This document shows positions 33,959-44,794 of a DNA stretch of 64,000 nucleotides, piece by piece. Numbering within the stretch: the stretch's first letter is position 1; the number at the start of each line of letters is the position of its first letter. This DNA is from Conchocele bisecta (lineage: Eukaryota > Mollusca > Bivalvia > Lucinida > Thyasiridae): assembly GCA_029237695.1 (NCBI GenBank), contig CM055272.1:16542042-16606041 (forward strand), read 5' to 3'. Below the pieces are notes generated by a model. It was not told the DNA's origin. It ran no database searches and saw nothing but the letters and a program-made list of their open reading frames with translations. A program made the translations under genes and the position numbers.

Positions 33959-34299
33959 CACATATATATATTTCAGCTCCTGAAGCTGTTGGCCTGATTT
34001 TGAGAAATTGATTTGCCAGAGATGCTGGCAGCCTATACCATGGATAAAGTGAAATGATTGACAAGCCAGAGATATTTTGGTTCATTTCATGTTCGAATCT
34101 CTAGATACGTTGAACGGACATGAAACCTAATATCAATCAATAGGCCCCATTTTCGTCATGGTGCGCCACATATTATACCACATTGGCCATGGGATCTGAA
34201 CACTCTAGTCTTTGTTAACAGGTGGACTTTGTTCGCAGGTGGTACATTGTATATGTACACGGGCGGTGTCTTTACATGGATTTGACTGTTATACACACA

Positions 34300-34640
34300 A
34301 TTTCATCATTATGCATTTATTCACTCCGGACTTGTATCTTTAAATGACCTTAGCTGTTGCTGGGATGTTTTAACTCTTTGCACGCTAGCGGCGGAAATAT
34401 CCGCCAAACGAATTAGGAGTATATGTTTTACTTCTCTCTGTAAATATGTCCTGAAATTTCATTAGAATTGAGTCCTCAGGACTCAATTCTAATGAAATTC
34501 CAAGACATATTCATGATATTTACAGTGAGAAATACAAGAAAATATGATGAATTTTTGTCTGCTATTTTTTAACTACGTATAGCCCACAAGTTTCCCAGCA
34601 AGCTAAGAGTTAAAAGTCCCATTCACTTTCACTTTGTTCA
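34300..34640 (+). mobile_element. SINE M tail split by TTAA element K1
   Basis: M tail TTAGCTGTTGCTGGGATGTT is split at TTAA. K1 (34374-34609, 236 bp) has ends CTCTTTGCACGCTAG / TTAGCTAAGAG-like decay and flanking TTAA (34370-34373; 34610-34613). M text resumes AAGTCCCATTCACTTTCAC. Confidence 0.75.
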
Positions 34641-34684
34641 TGACTATTTTCCATATGTAGCATGTTTTACATCGCAGATGCAAT

Positions 34685-34984
34685 TGCTCCAGATAAGATT
34701 CGTTTCTAAAGAGTGTTATGCTCCCTGATTTCAATTTGAATGCGTATTTTACTTTTACAACTGGATTACTGAATGTTTCCGTTATCAAATAGGAATAAAT
34801 GATCAAACAATGAAAGACAGTTAAACTTTCACTTATTTGCAGCTCAACTAAGTGAATTTTCAACATTATTAGATTTTTTGAAGATCAATATGTATTTTCA
34901 AATTGTTTTAAGTACTCACACTTTTGAAAATCAATGCATATTCAGGTAAAATAATGGTGTAAAATACACACCTTATCTGGAGCT
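34685..34984 (-). mobile_element. G6 element
   Basis: GCTCCAGATAAGATTCG to CCTTATCTGGAGCT, about 300 bp, minus strand. Confidence 0.7.
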
Positions 34985-35183
34985 ACTGCCGATGTATGCC
35001 AATAACAATAATGTGGAACGTGTTGGATTCAATTTCATCTCGAGTGGGATGGTGCGTATTTGCCGGGAGAATTTTATCCTTCCAATTCGATAGACCACAA
35101 TAACAATGATTGCAAACAGTTAGATCCGGACGAGACGGCTGCTTTCAGGGTTTGCATGCATTGTGTCCAAACAGTTACATATT

Positions 35184-35420
35184 TGTGGCTGTGAATGGAG
35201 AAATGGGGCATACGTTGCTTTTTTTTACCAGCGTAGATCCAGCTCAGCCTTTGCATCCGTACAGTCTGATCAGGATCTGCACTGTTCGCGATTCCATCAA
35301 TGAAACACCTGTCGTGCATCGAGCAATATAGATCGTTTTCAGGCTACAGGAGTGTGCTAATTGATCAGGAGCTTCACTGGTGGCAAAACCCATAAGCCCC
35401 ATTTCTCCAGTCACAGCCAC
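35184..35420. mobile_element. J8 element, complete
   Basis: GTGGCTGTGAATGGAGAAAT to CCATTTCTCCAGTCACAGCC; 237 bp. Confidence 0.85.
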
Positions 35421-35423
35421 ATT

Positions 35424-35831
35424 TTACTCTTTCACCCCCCAAGTAACTGGTATGGACTCTCCCATGTAGACTATTCCATTAATCTGAAAAGAAGTGCTTT
35501 TGTCACAAATCAGAAAATATCCACAAGCAGTGCAGATCCTGATGAGAGACGGCTCGTTAGAAACAGATCATTTGGACCTTACACTGTTTGTAAACATTGA
35601 GAAAACGATTCAGTTGTTCAAAGGGTTAACCCTGACAATGCTGAATTAATGTCGTCTGCTGTTTATTTTATATTTTCCATTTTTATCATCAAAAACATGA
35701 TTTGACAGCACTTCAGAATCATTTCCATTGGAAATGATTCTAAAGTGGTGTCGAGCCATGTTTTTATTGAGGGTGAAGACAAAATATAAAACAACAGCAG
35801 ACGACAATTTAAGTTTCCCGCGTGCTAAGGG
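35424..35831. mobile_element. B5 and C2 elements sharing one TTAA
   Basis: B5 (35424-35625) abuts C2 (35630-35831) at TTAA 35626-35629; C2's other TTAA is at 35832-35835. C2 hairpin: CAGAATCATTTCCATTGGAA. Confidence 0.8.
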
Positions 35832-35835
35832 TTAA

Positions 35836-36228
35836 TATGAAAGTATTTTTCACACAGTGCAGGGCCTGAAACGAGCTCATCTGGATCTTATTTTTTTTAT
35901 AAACTTAGATCTACCCTTTTTCTGTGAAATGTTCTGAAAATGAAACATTCGGCGTGAAAAGATTAGCGTTCTATTGTTGTGTGGTGTATAGATATAATAT
36001 AATGACTCCACGTAGTATTTTTTACAACACGCCTACAATTGTCAAATTAAAATAAATGTGTGTATTCAATCAATACACAAAATACATTATGTACCGGGTA
36101 CTCCCTTTGTATTCAATAGGCTATTATCTAGATAATTGAATGTCCCTCACAAAAACGATCTTCAATTGTTTTCGAATAGCATAGTTTCATATCAGGGCCG
36201 CAATGCTGTATGCAAAAATGTAAATGCT
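35836..36228. other. No recognisable feature
   Basis: Includes a short B-like remnant (AACGAGCTCATCTGGATCT) near 35874; otherwise unmatched AT-rich DNA. Confidence 0.4.
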
Positions 36229-36469
36229 TTGATTTAACGACGGCACTGGCTCGATGACCTTGCATGTCGGGACCGACTATTTAAGTCGCTATCTGATCGA
36301 TAGGACTAGGCTAGGACGAAGTTGTCTCACCCAAGGACACGCCGAATCGACCATTCAGAGCGGGTCGAGGTGGGAATCAAACCAGGGGATGCACCAGCGG
36401 ATGCACAGGCTGATCTGGATCTTCACTGGTTGCAAAACCCATAAGCCCCATTTCTCCAGTCAGTCACAT
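36229..36469 (-). mobile_element. SINE W copy 1 fused to J right half
   Basis: ATTTAACGACGGCACTGGCT to GGTGGGAATCAAACC (36229-36385), then J from GGATGCACAGGCTGATCTGG to CAGTCACAT. Confidence 0.65.
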
Positions 36470-36572
36470 AATTATACTGCCATCATTCAAGATAGTCGAT
36501 ATGTCTGATATGTCTTTACATTTGCCGATATAGTAAGACAGTTTTTGTCAGTCCTGATGTCTAGCTAATAAT

Positions 36573-36808
36573 GTGGTCTGACTCCAGAAGAAATGGGGTT
36601 TATGGGATTTGTGACCAGTGTAACCCCTGATAAAATTGCGCACTCCTGGTGAAGCCTGATAACGATCTAATATGAGAAGCATGATGGGTGTTTCATTGAT
36701 TGAATGGCGAACAGTGCAGATCCTGATCAGACTGTGCGAATGCACAGGCTGATCTGGATCTGCACTGGTCGCAAATACCATATGCCCCATTTCTCCAGTG
36801 GCAGCCAC
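36573..36808. mobile_element. J10 element, complete
   Basis: GTGGTCTGACTCCAGAAG to CTCCAGTGGCAGCCAC, 236 bp. Interior AGTGCAGATCCTGATCAGAC. Confidence 0.8.
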
Positions 36809-37016
36809 ATATCAGTATTACAACGAGTTACAATAGGTAATGTCCTCGAGTTACAATAGGTAATGTCCTCGCAGATGTAGCATATTAATGTAATGAAATA
36901 TATCACACCTTTGGTGTACTTAATAATTCTGGACCTGCCAAATAGAGGGGTTTTCCAAAACAAATTTTATCCAAATATGCTGTTTTTGTGATAAACCAGT
37001 ACAACCATAATATTAA

Positions 37017-37252
37017 CTCTTTGCATGCTGGGAAACTTGTGGGCTATAAATAGTTCAAAACTAGCGGACAAAAATTCATCATATTTTCTTTTATTTCTCC
37101 ATGTAAATATCATGAATATGTCTTGGAATTTCATTAGAATTGAGTCCTGAGGACTCGATTCTAATGAAATTCTAACACATATTTATAGAGAGAAATAAAA
37201 CATATAGTCCTAATTTGTTTGGCGGATATTTTCGCCGCTAGCATGCAAAGAG
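37017..37252. mobile_element. TTAA element K2, intact
   Basis: 236 bp, CTCTTTGCATGCTGGG / CGCTAGCATGCAAAGAG ends and TTAA at 37013-37016 and 37253-37256. Apex TTAGAATTGAGTCCTGAGGA. Confidence 0.9.
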
Positions 37253-37282
37253 TTAAACACTAACTATTTGGACACTCTTTGT

Positions 37283-37480
37283 AAATGTAAATGCTTTATT
37301 TAACGACGGCACTGGCTCGATGACCTTGCATGTCGGGACCGACTATTTAAGTCCCCATCCGATAGGACTAGGCTAGCACGAAGTTGTCTTGCACAAGGAC
37401 ACGCCAAATCTACCATTCGCAACGGTCAAGGTGGGAATCGAACCCGGGGTCTGTACATACGGAGCTAATCCAGTCACTGG
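37283..37480 (-). mobile_element. SINE W copy 2, tRNA-derived
   Basis: On the minus strand the head carries GGGTTCGATTCCCACC, a good tRNA B-box. It continues through CGTGTCCTTGTGCAAGACAA to a tail CCGTCGTTAAATAAAGC. Confidence 0.75.
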
Positions 37481-37499
37481 TATGTAAAACCCGGCATAT

Positions 37500-37862
37500 A
37501 TTATAGGAATGAATGGTCTTTTTGTGGAATTTATCGGGGTATAAACTTGGAAAAGTCGCGGGAATATTGGACGAAGGCCGGAAGGCCTCGTCCAGTATTC
37601 CCGCGACTTTTCCAAGTTTATATCCCCGATAAATTCCACAAAAAGGCCATTCATTCCTTATAATTCCAGCATTTGAAATAAATTCATCAAGAAAATGTGT
37701 TTATTTCTATTTTCTTGAGAATTATTTTAACTGCGCCCGACGGTTATGGAAAGTAGTTCGGCATGGGAGTTTACTGGGATATAAATTTTGGACAGAGACT
37801 TGCTACGGACCAATCAAATGTTAGGGAATTGTGTAAATATTTTTGTGCTGGAATGATTTATA
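37500..37862. mobile_element. Element Y1
   Basis: Large palindrome 37503-37675 (TAGGAATGAATGG...CCATTCATTCCTTATAA) with inner arm AAGTCGCGGGAATATTGGAC. A tail to about 37862 is shared with 51626-51968. Confidence 0.75.
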
Positions 37863-37952
37863 TGTGGTTGCCAAAATAAAGTATATATAGTTATTACGGT
37901 ACTCCTTGTATGTCAATTATGATGTGGTGTATCCTGGCAACATGAGCATCAA

Positions 37953-38155
37953 AGGTACATGCCCACTCGGTAGGCACAACATGTTTTTTATGAGCATTAA
38001 ATAAGTGGATAATTGTGTCATTACTCAAGTTCTAAAAGGATCGAGTGCTCGCTATACATAATAATCATTTAGTAATATTTATTTTACTGATAGTGACTCG
38101 TGGTGGTATCAGGCTATTTTCATATGCAAATGAGGCATGATATATTTTAATTATT
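37953..38155 (+). mobile_element. Element Z, shortened copy
   Basis: AAGGTACATGCCCACTCGGT to CATATGCAAATGAGGCATGA; shorter version of 19974-20477. Confidence 0.5.
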
Positions 38156-38170
38156 TATGCATCTACATAT

Positions 38171-38407
38171 GTGGCTGTGACTGGAAAAATGTGGCTTACA
38201 GGTTATGCGACCAGTGTAGACCTAGATTAGCCTATGCATCCGCACAGTCTGATCAGGCCCACACTGTTCGCCATTCAGTCGATAAATCACTTGTCCTAAC
38301 AAACAGTATATATCCATATCAGAAGGCAGGATGATGTGCTGGAAGATCAGGGTCTAGACTGACCAAAATGCCAACACTATACACCACATTTCTCCAGTCA
38401 CAACCCC
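38171..38407. mobile_element. J11 element, complete
   Basis: GTGGCTGTGACTGGAAAAAT to TTTCTCCAGTCACAACCCC; 237 bp. Confidence 0.8.
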
Positions 38408-38554
38408 ATATGACTCGGCTGTTGAGTGGATGTAAAACTGCATTCAGTCCATCAATATTGTTCAGGTTAAGAATCAATACGGCCACTGACTAGCAGCTTA
38501 ATCAGACTTTTGTAGCGTTTGTATTCATGGGAACACGGTAGCTTCTAATATTAA

Positions 38555-38785
38555 CCCGAAAGCCCGCTATAGCGGTTTATGCAAACAGTGCAGATCCAGA
38601 TGAGCCAGCTCGTAACGTGCCGTCTCATCAGGATCTGCACTTTTTGAAAGTAATTTTCATATTTTTGAAAACAAAAAACACCCCCTTATCATAAATGGAC
38701 TAGTCTGAAAATCAGTTCGTGATAACTGGATTGGTTGCAAAATTAACATATGAAAATCCATACCAGTTACTTAGGGATGAAAGGG
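38555..38785. mobile_element. TTAA element B6
   Basis: 231 bp flanked by TTAA (38551-38554; 38786-38789). Contains CCGCTATAGCGG-like text near its left end and the GTGCAGATCCAGATGAGCC core. Confidence 0.85.
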
Positions 38786-38879
38786 TTAAATTGATGTTAA
38801 AATTCTGATGCAACATTGTGGTGTACACTACCACCTGTGCTAATTTTGCTTTTCTTTAGTACTAAATACTTGCATATTG

Positions 38880-38998
38880 TGCTAGAAAGCAAGCAGTTTG
38901 ATTGGCTGAGCCTGTGCTTGAAAGCAAGCAGTGTGATTGGCTGAGCCTCAGCTGTTGCACAGCTCAGGCACATCCAATCAAGCTGCTTGATTGTGATA
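38880..38998. repeat. Local duplication and inverted repeat
   Basis: AAGCAAGCAGT(T/G)TGATTGGC appears twice, followed by a reverse-oriented copy CCAATCAAGCTGCTTG. Confidence 0.6.
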
Positions 38999-39066
38999 GA
39001 CGTTCAGAAACGTTGACATCTGGGCAAGATAATAACGCTGGCGGTGGTGTAGTATGGGGAAAATGA

Positions 39067-39304
39067 ACTCTTTGCATGCTGGGAAACTTGTGGGCTATAA
39101 ATAGTTCAAAACTAGCGGACAAAAATTCATCATATTTTCTTGTATTTCTCCCTGTAAATATCATGGATATGTCTTGGAATTTCATTAGAATTGAGTCCTC
39201 AGGACTCAATTCTAATGAAATTTCAAGACATATTTACAGAGAGAAATAAAACATATACTCGTAATTCGTTTGGCGGATATTTTTCGCCACTAGCATGCAA
39301 AGAG
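39067..39304. mobile_element. TTAA element K3
   Basis: 238 bp, CTCTTTGCATGCTGGG / AGCATGCAAAGAG. Right TTAA intact, left mutated to TGAA. Confidence 0.85.
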
Positions 39305-39640
39305 TTAAGGTAATTTCTCAGACCACAAAATTATTTTGTATCTAGTTCATTGTACTGGGAACTGGATCTCCCTGTATATGAATAGGACAGCGGTCACGGT
39401 GGGTTGTGTTACTTGAACTTCGTATATGGACCAACCTATGAGATTTTCTGCTCATCGTTTACGAGAAATTTCTGAATTTGGTTTAACAAGCTGCATTATC
39501 TTGTTTTATGATGTTGAAAGTTTGTGAAAGATTCACAGCACACGTTGAATGGAATTTTGTGTCTTTAACCAAATTTTGACATAAAAACTTTGTAATGTTA
39601 TTTAAATTGAAAGTTGGTGAACAATTCACCGCACGTTCAT

Positions 39641-39968
39641 TGATTTGATTTGATTTATTGGTGTTTAACGGCCTATCAACAGCTATGGTTAATTAAGGCC
39701 GGGCCAATGGGTTCGATCCCATATTTAACCCGATTCATTGGAGTGGGGGGGAAAATCCCAAAAACAGAACGGAATATTTATATAATTTTTTTTTTTTATT
39801 CAGCCTTGAAATTAGAATTTAGCCTGACCTGATGCCAGATCCAGACCACACCAAAGTCACTTAGCCCCGTGCCCTAAAAGTAATAGGATTACCAATAATC
39901 GTAATACTCATACAAGGGGTATAACCAGATTCAACTGTCACATTCAAGAATGCCAAAGACGTACCTGA
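39641..39968 (-). mobile_element. SINE N4
   Basis: Minus-strand copy with tail TATTGGTGTTTAACGGCC and interior AGGGGTATAACCAGATTCAA; its head side is cut by H4. Confidence 0.7.
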
Positions 39969-39980
39969 GGGTCAAACCAG

Positions 39981-40218
39981 TAGCCTATTTCACCAACATT
40001 GCAAAGTATACTTAATATCTAGCAAAGTATACTTTGAGGGAGAAATTTTCAATTCAAGGATAAATTTATATAATTCTGCATACTTTTAATCATCAAATAT
40101 ATATGCAGTTGTTAGTTCTATATGAAATAATGCATTTCTGGAAAAATAGATGATTACTCCCTCAAAGTATACTTTGCTAGATATTAAGTATACTTTGCAA
40201 TTTTTATGAAATTGGCTA
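39981..40218. mobile_element. H4 element, centre deleted
   Basis: TAGCCTATTTCACC to AAATTGGCTA, flanks CAG / CTG. The central palindrome is lost (238 bp). Confidence 0.8.
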
Positions 40219-40224
40219 CTGATC

Positions 40225-40312
40225 TCCGTTTGATGTAAATATTCCGTTCTTATTTTGGCCCCCTTTATAGATGTTGATAGGCCGTTAAACACAAATAAAT
40301 AAATCAAAGTGT
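40225..40312 (+). mobile_element. SINE N5 tail
   Basis: GATGTAAATATTCCGTTCTT then GTTGATAGGCCGTTAAACAC. Confidence 0.6.
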
Positions 40313-40326
40313 ATTCCTGTCACCTG

Positions 40327-40629
40327 TAGCCGATTTCACCAACATTGCAAAGTATACTTATCTAGCAAAGTATACTTTGAGGGAGAAATTTTCAATTTTA
40401 GGATAAATTTATTAATTTTTATTATACTGAATTTATTACATTATCACAGCCAAAATGGCTGTGATAATGTAATAAATTCAGTATAATAATTCTGCATACT
40501 TTTAATCATCAAACATATGCAGTCGTTAGTTCTATATGAAATAATGCATTTCGGGGAAAATAAATGATTACTCCCTCAAAGTATACTTTGCTAGAAAAGT
40601 ATACTTTGCAATTTTGATGAAATCGGCTA
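40327..40629. mobile_element. H5 element, complete
   Basis: 303 bp, TAGCCGATTTC / GAAATCGGCTA, flanks CTG / CAG. Central palindrome CACAGCCAAAATGGCTGTG. Confidence 0.9.
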
Positions 40630-40785
40630 CAGGACTTTGAGTAAACGAGTGTAGACTGTACTCTCTGGTTGTTGTGTATTTTATTTTATGTCTTTTATCA
40701 GCCACGTTACCTTTGTGTCTACACAGATGCCGTACGTGTTTCAGGTCCGTCTTTCAGGTCGTAACGTCACTACATGTATTTTATA

Positions 40786-41036
40786 TGGGACACGCCATGG
40801 GATTTTGTACCCTTCGGACATCTGTGTAATTTAATTAAATAGGTTTATACAAAATTTGCAATATTTTTCATAAATTTAGTTAAAAAGGTAACATTTTCAG
40901 AGTACATGCACAATTATGTACTCTGAAAGTTTTGTCAACTTTTGACGCCTTTTGCGGAAAATATTGTAAATTTTGTAAACGTATTTCATGAAATTACCGG
41001 TACACAGATGTCGGAAGGTACAAAATCACATGTCGT
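40786..41036. mobile_element. Foldback AA1
   Basis: Inverted ends GACACGCCATGGGATTTTGT and ACAAAATCACATGTCGTGCC; subterminal CAGATGTC/GACATCTG. A related copy is at 45326-45522. Confidence 0.65.
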
Positions 41037-41079
41037 GCCTGTTATGTAATTTTATCAGATGACGTACCACAAATCAAAT

Positions 41080-41527
41080 GTAGCTGTGACCGGAGAACCG
41101 GGGCTTTGCGACCAGTGTAGACCCAGATCAGCCTGCACATCTGTGCAGTCTGATCAGTGTCTGCACCGTTCACCATTCATTCGGTTTAAAAGGCCATCTT
41201 ACTTTTAACAAACATTTCCATCAATTAATAGTGTGAGCTGGAGGATCAGGGCATTTGTCACAAATGTGGCTGTGACTAGAGAAATGGGGCTTATAGGATT
41301 TACGACCAGTGTAGCTCCTGATCAAATAGCACACTCCTGTAGCCTGATGACTATCTATATTGCTTGATAGAAGAATAATGCGTGTTTCAGGGGGAACAGT
41401 GCAGCAGATCCTGCAGACTGGATGCACATGCTGATCTGGATCATCACTGGTCGCAAAACCCATAAGCCCCATTTCTCCAGTCACAGCCACAAATGTCATA
41501 AGCCCCATTTCTCCAGTGACAGTCACA
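41080..41527. mobile_element. J12 and J13 elements back to back
   Basis: J12 (about 41080-41270) and J13 (41275-41490) with a duplicated J end to 41527. Ends GTGGCTGTGACTAGAG and CTCCAGTCACAGCCAC. Confidence 0.75.
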
Positions 41528-41540
41528 GATAAGGATCCCT

Positions 41541-41690
41541 AGGCCTAGGGGTTAGAACACCTGACTTCCAATCTGGAGGTTGTGGGTTCAAACCTCGCCT
41601 ATCGGATGAGACCGATTTAAACTGGTCCCGTCTCTATAATTATGACCTTAGCTGTTGCTGGGACGTTAAACACTTCCACTTTTTTTCACA
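41541..41690 (+). mobile_element. SINE M, best full copy
   Basis: tRNA-like head with GGTTAGAACACCTGAC and B-box-like GGGTTCAAACC at 41584-41594. A CGGATGAGACC linker follows, with tail ATGACCTTAGCTGTTGCTGG and GACGTTAAACAC. It lies about 180 bp before the exon 2 acceptor. Confidence 0.75.
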
Positions 41691-41867
41691 GATAACGAGC
41701 TGGCCTGACCAATATTGGCATGAGCCCCATTTCTGAATTGACAGCCATTGATTGACCACAAATGCGATAATCCCATTTCTTATATTTCCCATTTCAGCCA
41801 GAATGCAAAACAGATAAAATCCAGTATTTTTGTACAAAATAAACTAACAAAAATGTTGTACTTTCAG

Positions 41868-44094
41868 ATTGCCCGAGCCGATGACGGTCGAGGCTTCCCC
41901 AGTCCCCTCTGCTCCCCGTGGCACCTCCACTCCCGTCCTCCAGACACAAGGGTCCAGGTCAACGCGGCATAAAAAGATAAACTTCCTGAAGATGCTACAC
42001 GGCGATTCTCCCGTCCACTCTCCGGAGGAAAGTGTTGAGAATGAAAAGCTGAAGAAAGCCCAACGTCGCAGCTCGGCCGAATGCAACACTAGTGCTAAAC
42101 GTGGCAAAGCCATTCAAAAAACATGCAGGAAGAAGCCTGTTAAGTTTATCGAGTCCAGTGATTCTAGTTCCGATGATTCAGACGACTCGACCGATAGTTC
42201 GTCATACACAGACTCTTCAGAGAGTAGCTGTGAGTCCGAGGTTGATGATATCCCAGTCCTTAAGCCAAGAAGTTTGGCCAGACCCAGCTCCGCAGGTCGT
42301 GGGAAAGACAAAGCCAAGCTGGCCAAATCTGTACCTGTGAAAGCTTCGGTTGTACGTGTACCACCGTTGAAAGTGAAAGCTCGAGCCGGCTTCCCTGCCC
42401 CGAAAGCTAAAGTGAAGGTGATAACAACAGCTGCGGCGGTACCGGTGGTTAAAAAAGTTGATAAGAAACGATCGTATTCATTGGAGATGGCAGCAGCTGG
42501 TGGACATTGCAGGTCGATGTCGCCACCTTCTTGTCGCCAGTCCCCACCAGTTATACTTGGTCGCGTTCTAAATCCACCCATGGGAGATGAGACTAGTATC
42601 GTTGTTCCCACAATTACTTGTGATTCAATGCCAGCAGGTGAACAGGCTGTGCAAAACAATCAGCGTGATATTGAAGACACAAGTGAACAACACGCACATG
42701 AAACGGTGGTAGTTTGTAACAAACAGCTGTCTGTGAATGAAACGTGTGATTCAGGGGATGTTGAAGCGCCATCGGAGACTTGTAACTTCGACACCAGTGA
42801 TAAAGACCTGAAGTGTTCAGGTGTGTTGGAAATACCTAAACCACCACTCGATTTTAAGTGTGATAGTGCTAACAACACAGAGGTGAGGCATAGATGTTCG
42901 ACTCCGGTAAACGTAGTGGGTGAGACACAGTCGAGTTATGGCGATGATGCCATTATTATAAGTGACGAGTCGGACATGTCGCACGAGGAACTCGCACAAA
43001 GCATCGACACAGAAACTGCGAATGAAAGTATTCAAAAAGAAAGTGAACAAAACAATGTATCAGATGTGAAACATTCTGTGAGTGTACCTGAAATAGTGTC
43101 ACAGACAGCGGATTCTAAACAGGTAACATGCGAAAAAAATACTGAACATACTGAAACAAGTGAGTCAGTGACTAAAGTCGATTTGTTGGCTGATTCTCCC
43201 ATTAGTTTTAATTCGAACTTTGTCAATGTTCCTGGTGTGAGCGAGTCGGATTGTGCATTTGTGAGTGACCGGAGTCGCTCTGTGTCAAGCGACAGTCGAT
43301 CCCAGTCGCCACTGGTCAGCGAACTCGGAGACCGGAGCGTAGTGTCCGTCAGACGGAAAGAAATTGTGCACATCGGTGTGGATGAAGTATCGCTCAGTGT
43401 GGTGCACAGAGACGTGAGCCCGCAGATAAACGGGCATAGAAACAGATCACAGCTTGGGGAAGTGTTTGTGGATCGCTACGGTAACAAGAAGTCATTGTGT
43501 ATTAGGTGTTACACGTGTCGAAAAATGATGAGTGTGGACAACTTCGTACGGCACCTGCACGATGTTGTAAGTGGCGGATTGGTTGCGGTTGACACTCCGA
43601 GAACTATAGCCGTAACCGAGTGTGATTTGACAGAAAGTGAAAGAAAACTATGGGAGTCGTTTCAGCGCAAGAAAGAATTATTCGATAATAACCAACTCCC
43701 ATCTCCGGGTGTTACGGACGAAGCTATGGTGTATAACGTAGATTCAGACTCCAACCATTCAATGCCGGAAAAGGTATTGGGCATGTTAAAGCCGGTGGAA
43801 CGAGAGCGGGGCCCTATTGTCATACAAACTCCCGTGTCGAGGGGGTCTAACGTTCGTAAAGTTCTCGGCAACCGGTCCAAGCCCGTTACATCTAAACCAT
43901 CATCAGGGATTCAGGGTGAAAATTTGCAACGGGTGGTTCGGACGCAGAGTGTGTCCGAAATCACTGGTGTTCGGTCGAGCTCTCGGAAACGTAAATTGAA
44001 AAAGCTATACCCTGATGAAGACTATTCATACATGAAGAAGCTACCTCGCCTTTCCAGTGAAATGGTTGAAGGCGATGAACACGAAACACAATAA
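41868..44094 (+). CDS. Divergent Ski-family nuclear protein, terminal coding exon
   Basis: The acceptor TTTCAG|A supplies the third base of an Arg codon left open at 11085. The reading frame then continues for 741 codons to TAA at 44092-44094 (joined protein about 1071 residues). Visible features, in joined numbering: a basic patch at about 407-422, a Ser/Asp/Glu tract at about 425-457, a candidate SUMO-interacting motif AIIISDESD at about 691-699, and a zinc-ligand segment at 874-894. That segment reads C-x2-C-x2-C-x2-M-x5-F-x2-H-x-H, which is the Ski/Sno Smad4-binding SAND-like pattern. A basic nuclear-localisation-like run RKRKLKK lies at about 1036-1042. In known Ski and Sno proteins the DHD and this domain are nearly adjacent; here about 600 mostly low-complexity residues separate them. 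The Cys/His spacing match makes Ski-family assignment fairly secure. Which member (Ski/Sno, Skor or a lophotrochozoan-specific branch) cannot be told, so no symbol is given. Confidence 0.85.
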
Positions 44095-44139
44095 CAAAAA
44101 CACATATTTAATATATTTATGTAATTTGGCATATATTTG

Positions 44140-44725
44140 CCGTCGAGATATTGACATAATTTATCACAGTGTCGACTTAACCCTTTGACCCCTAAGTAAC
44201 TGGAATGGATGTTGATATGTTCATTTTGCAGCCCATCTAATTGTCACAAAATTATTTTCAGACTAGTCCATTTTTTTGTTGTTCTCAAAAATATGAAAAT
44301 TACTTTCAAACAGTGCAGATCCTGATGAAACGGCTCGTTACGAGCCGGCTCATCTGGATCTGCACTGTTTGCATAAACCGCTATAGCGGGCTTTCGGGTT
44401 CAAAGGGTTAAATATTACGACATGTCGACATAACGTGAAACTACTTCGACATGTTCAGATAAATTATGTCGACACAACGTGACAAGTTATCACAAGTCAA
44501 CATAATGTGATAAATTAATGAAATATGTCGACGTAACGTGATAAGTATCGCGACAAGTCAATATATGTAATAAGTTTAACTTAATATGTCGACATAATGT
44601 GACAGTTTAAAACAACATGTCAACATGTGATATATTATCTCAGCATGTCGACATAGTTTCACGGTAGTTATATGTAGAAATGTAGTATTAAGTCAATATT
44701 TTGCGATAAATTATGTCAACCATCT
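44140..44725 (+). repeat. GTCGACATAA minisatellite, interrupted
   Basis: Irregular units of about 40-45 bp carry ATGTCGACATAACGTGA-like text, on both sides of B7 (44181-44407). Confidence 0.7.
44181..44407 (-). mobile_element. TTAA element B7 in the candidate 3' UTR
   Basis: 227 bp with TTAA at 44177-44180 and 44408-44411. Reverse orientation relative to B6, sharing the CCGCTATAGCGGGCTTTCGG end and core hairpin. Confidence 0.85.
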
Positions 44726-44744
44726 CGACGACATCTTGATATTA

Positions 44745-44750
44745 AATAAA
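44745..44750 (+). terminator. Candidate polyadenylation signal AATAAA
   Basis: This is the first canonical AATAAA I find on the plus strand downstream of the Ski-like stop codon. It is suggested by position and sequence only. Confidence 0.4.
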
Positions 44751-44794
44751 TGCCAAAACAATTTTCCAACAAAATCGGGGTTATTTCTGTCTGT

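Larger units (their letters stand above)
11086..41867 (+). other. Large phase-2 intron of the Ski-like gene (about 30.8 kb)
   Basis: The intron is bounded by GTAAGC at 11086 and TTTCAG ending at 41867. The two flanking exons join in frame with no leftover base. It contains most of the window's transposons, a 63-bp satellite and several SINEs. I see no convincing internal exon. Skipped or alternative small exons cannot be excluded by reading. Confidence 0.75.
44095..44770 (+). other. Candidate 3' untranslated region with AATAAA
   Basis: After the stop codon the sequence is non-coding. A canonical AATAAA is at 44745-44750, about 650 bases downstream. The candidate UTR carries a GTCGACATAA-type minisatellite and one B-type transposon copy. 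The actual cleavage site is unknown, and an upstream non-canonical signal is possible. Confidence 0.45.

Noticed and set aside
37440..37455. tRNA gene suggested by GGTTCGATTCC on the minus strand
   Set aside because: The B-box is good, but the rest does not fold as a full tRNA and continues into a dispersed SINE W body with a second copy at 36229.
42114..42659. 181-codon minus-strand ORF
   Set aside because: Antisense shadow of the Ski-like exon 2.
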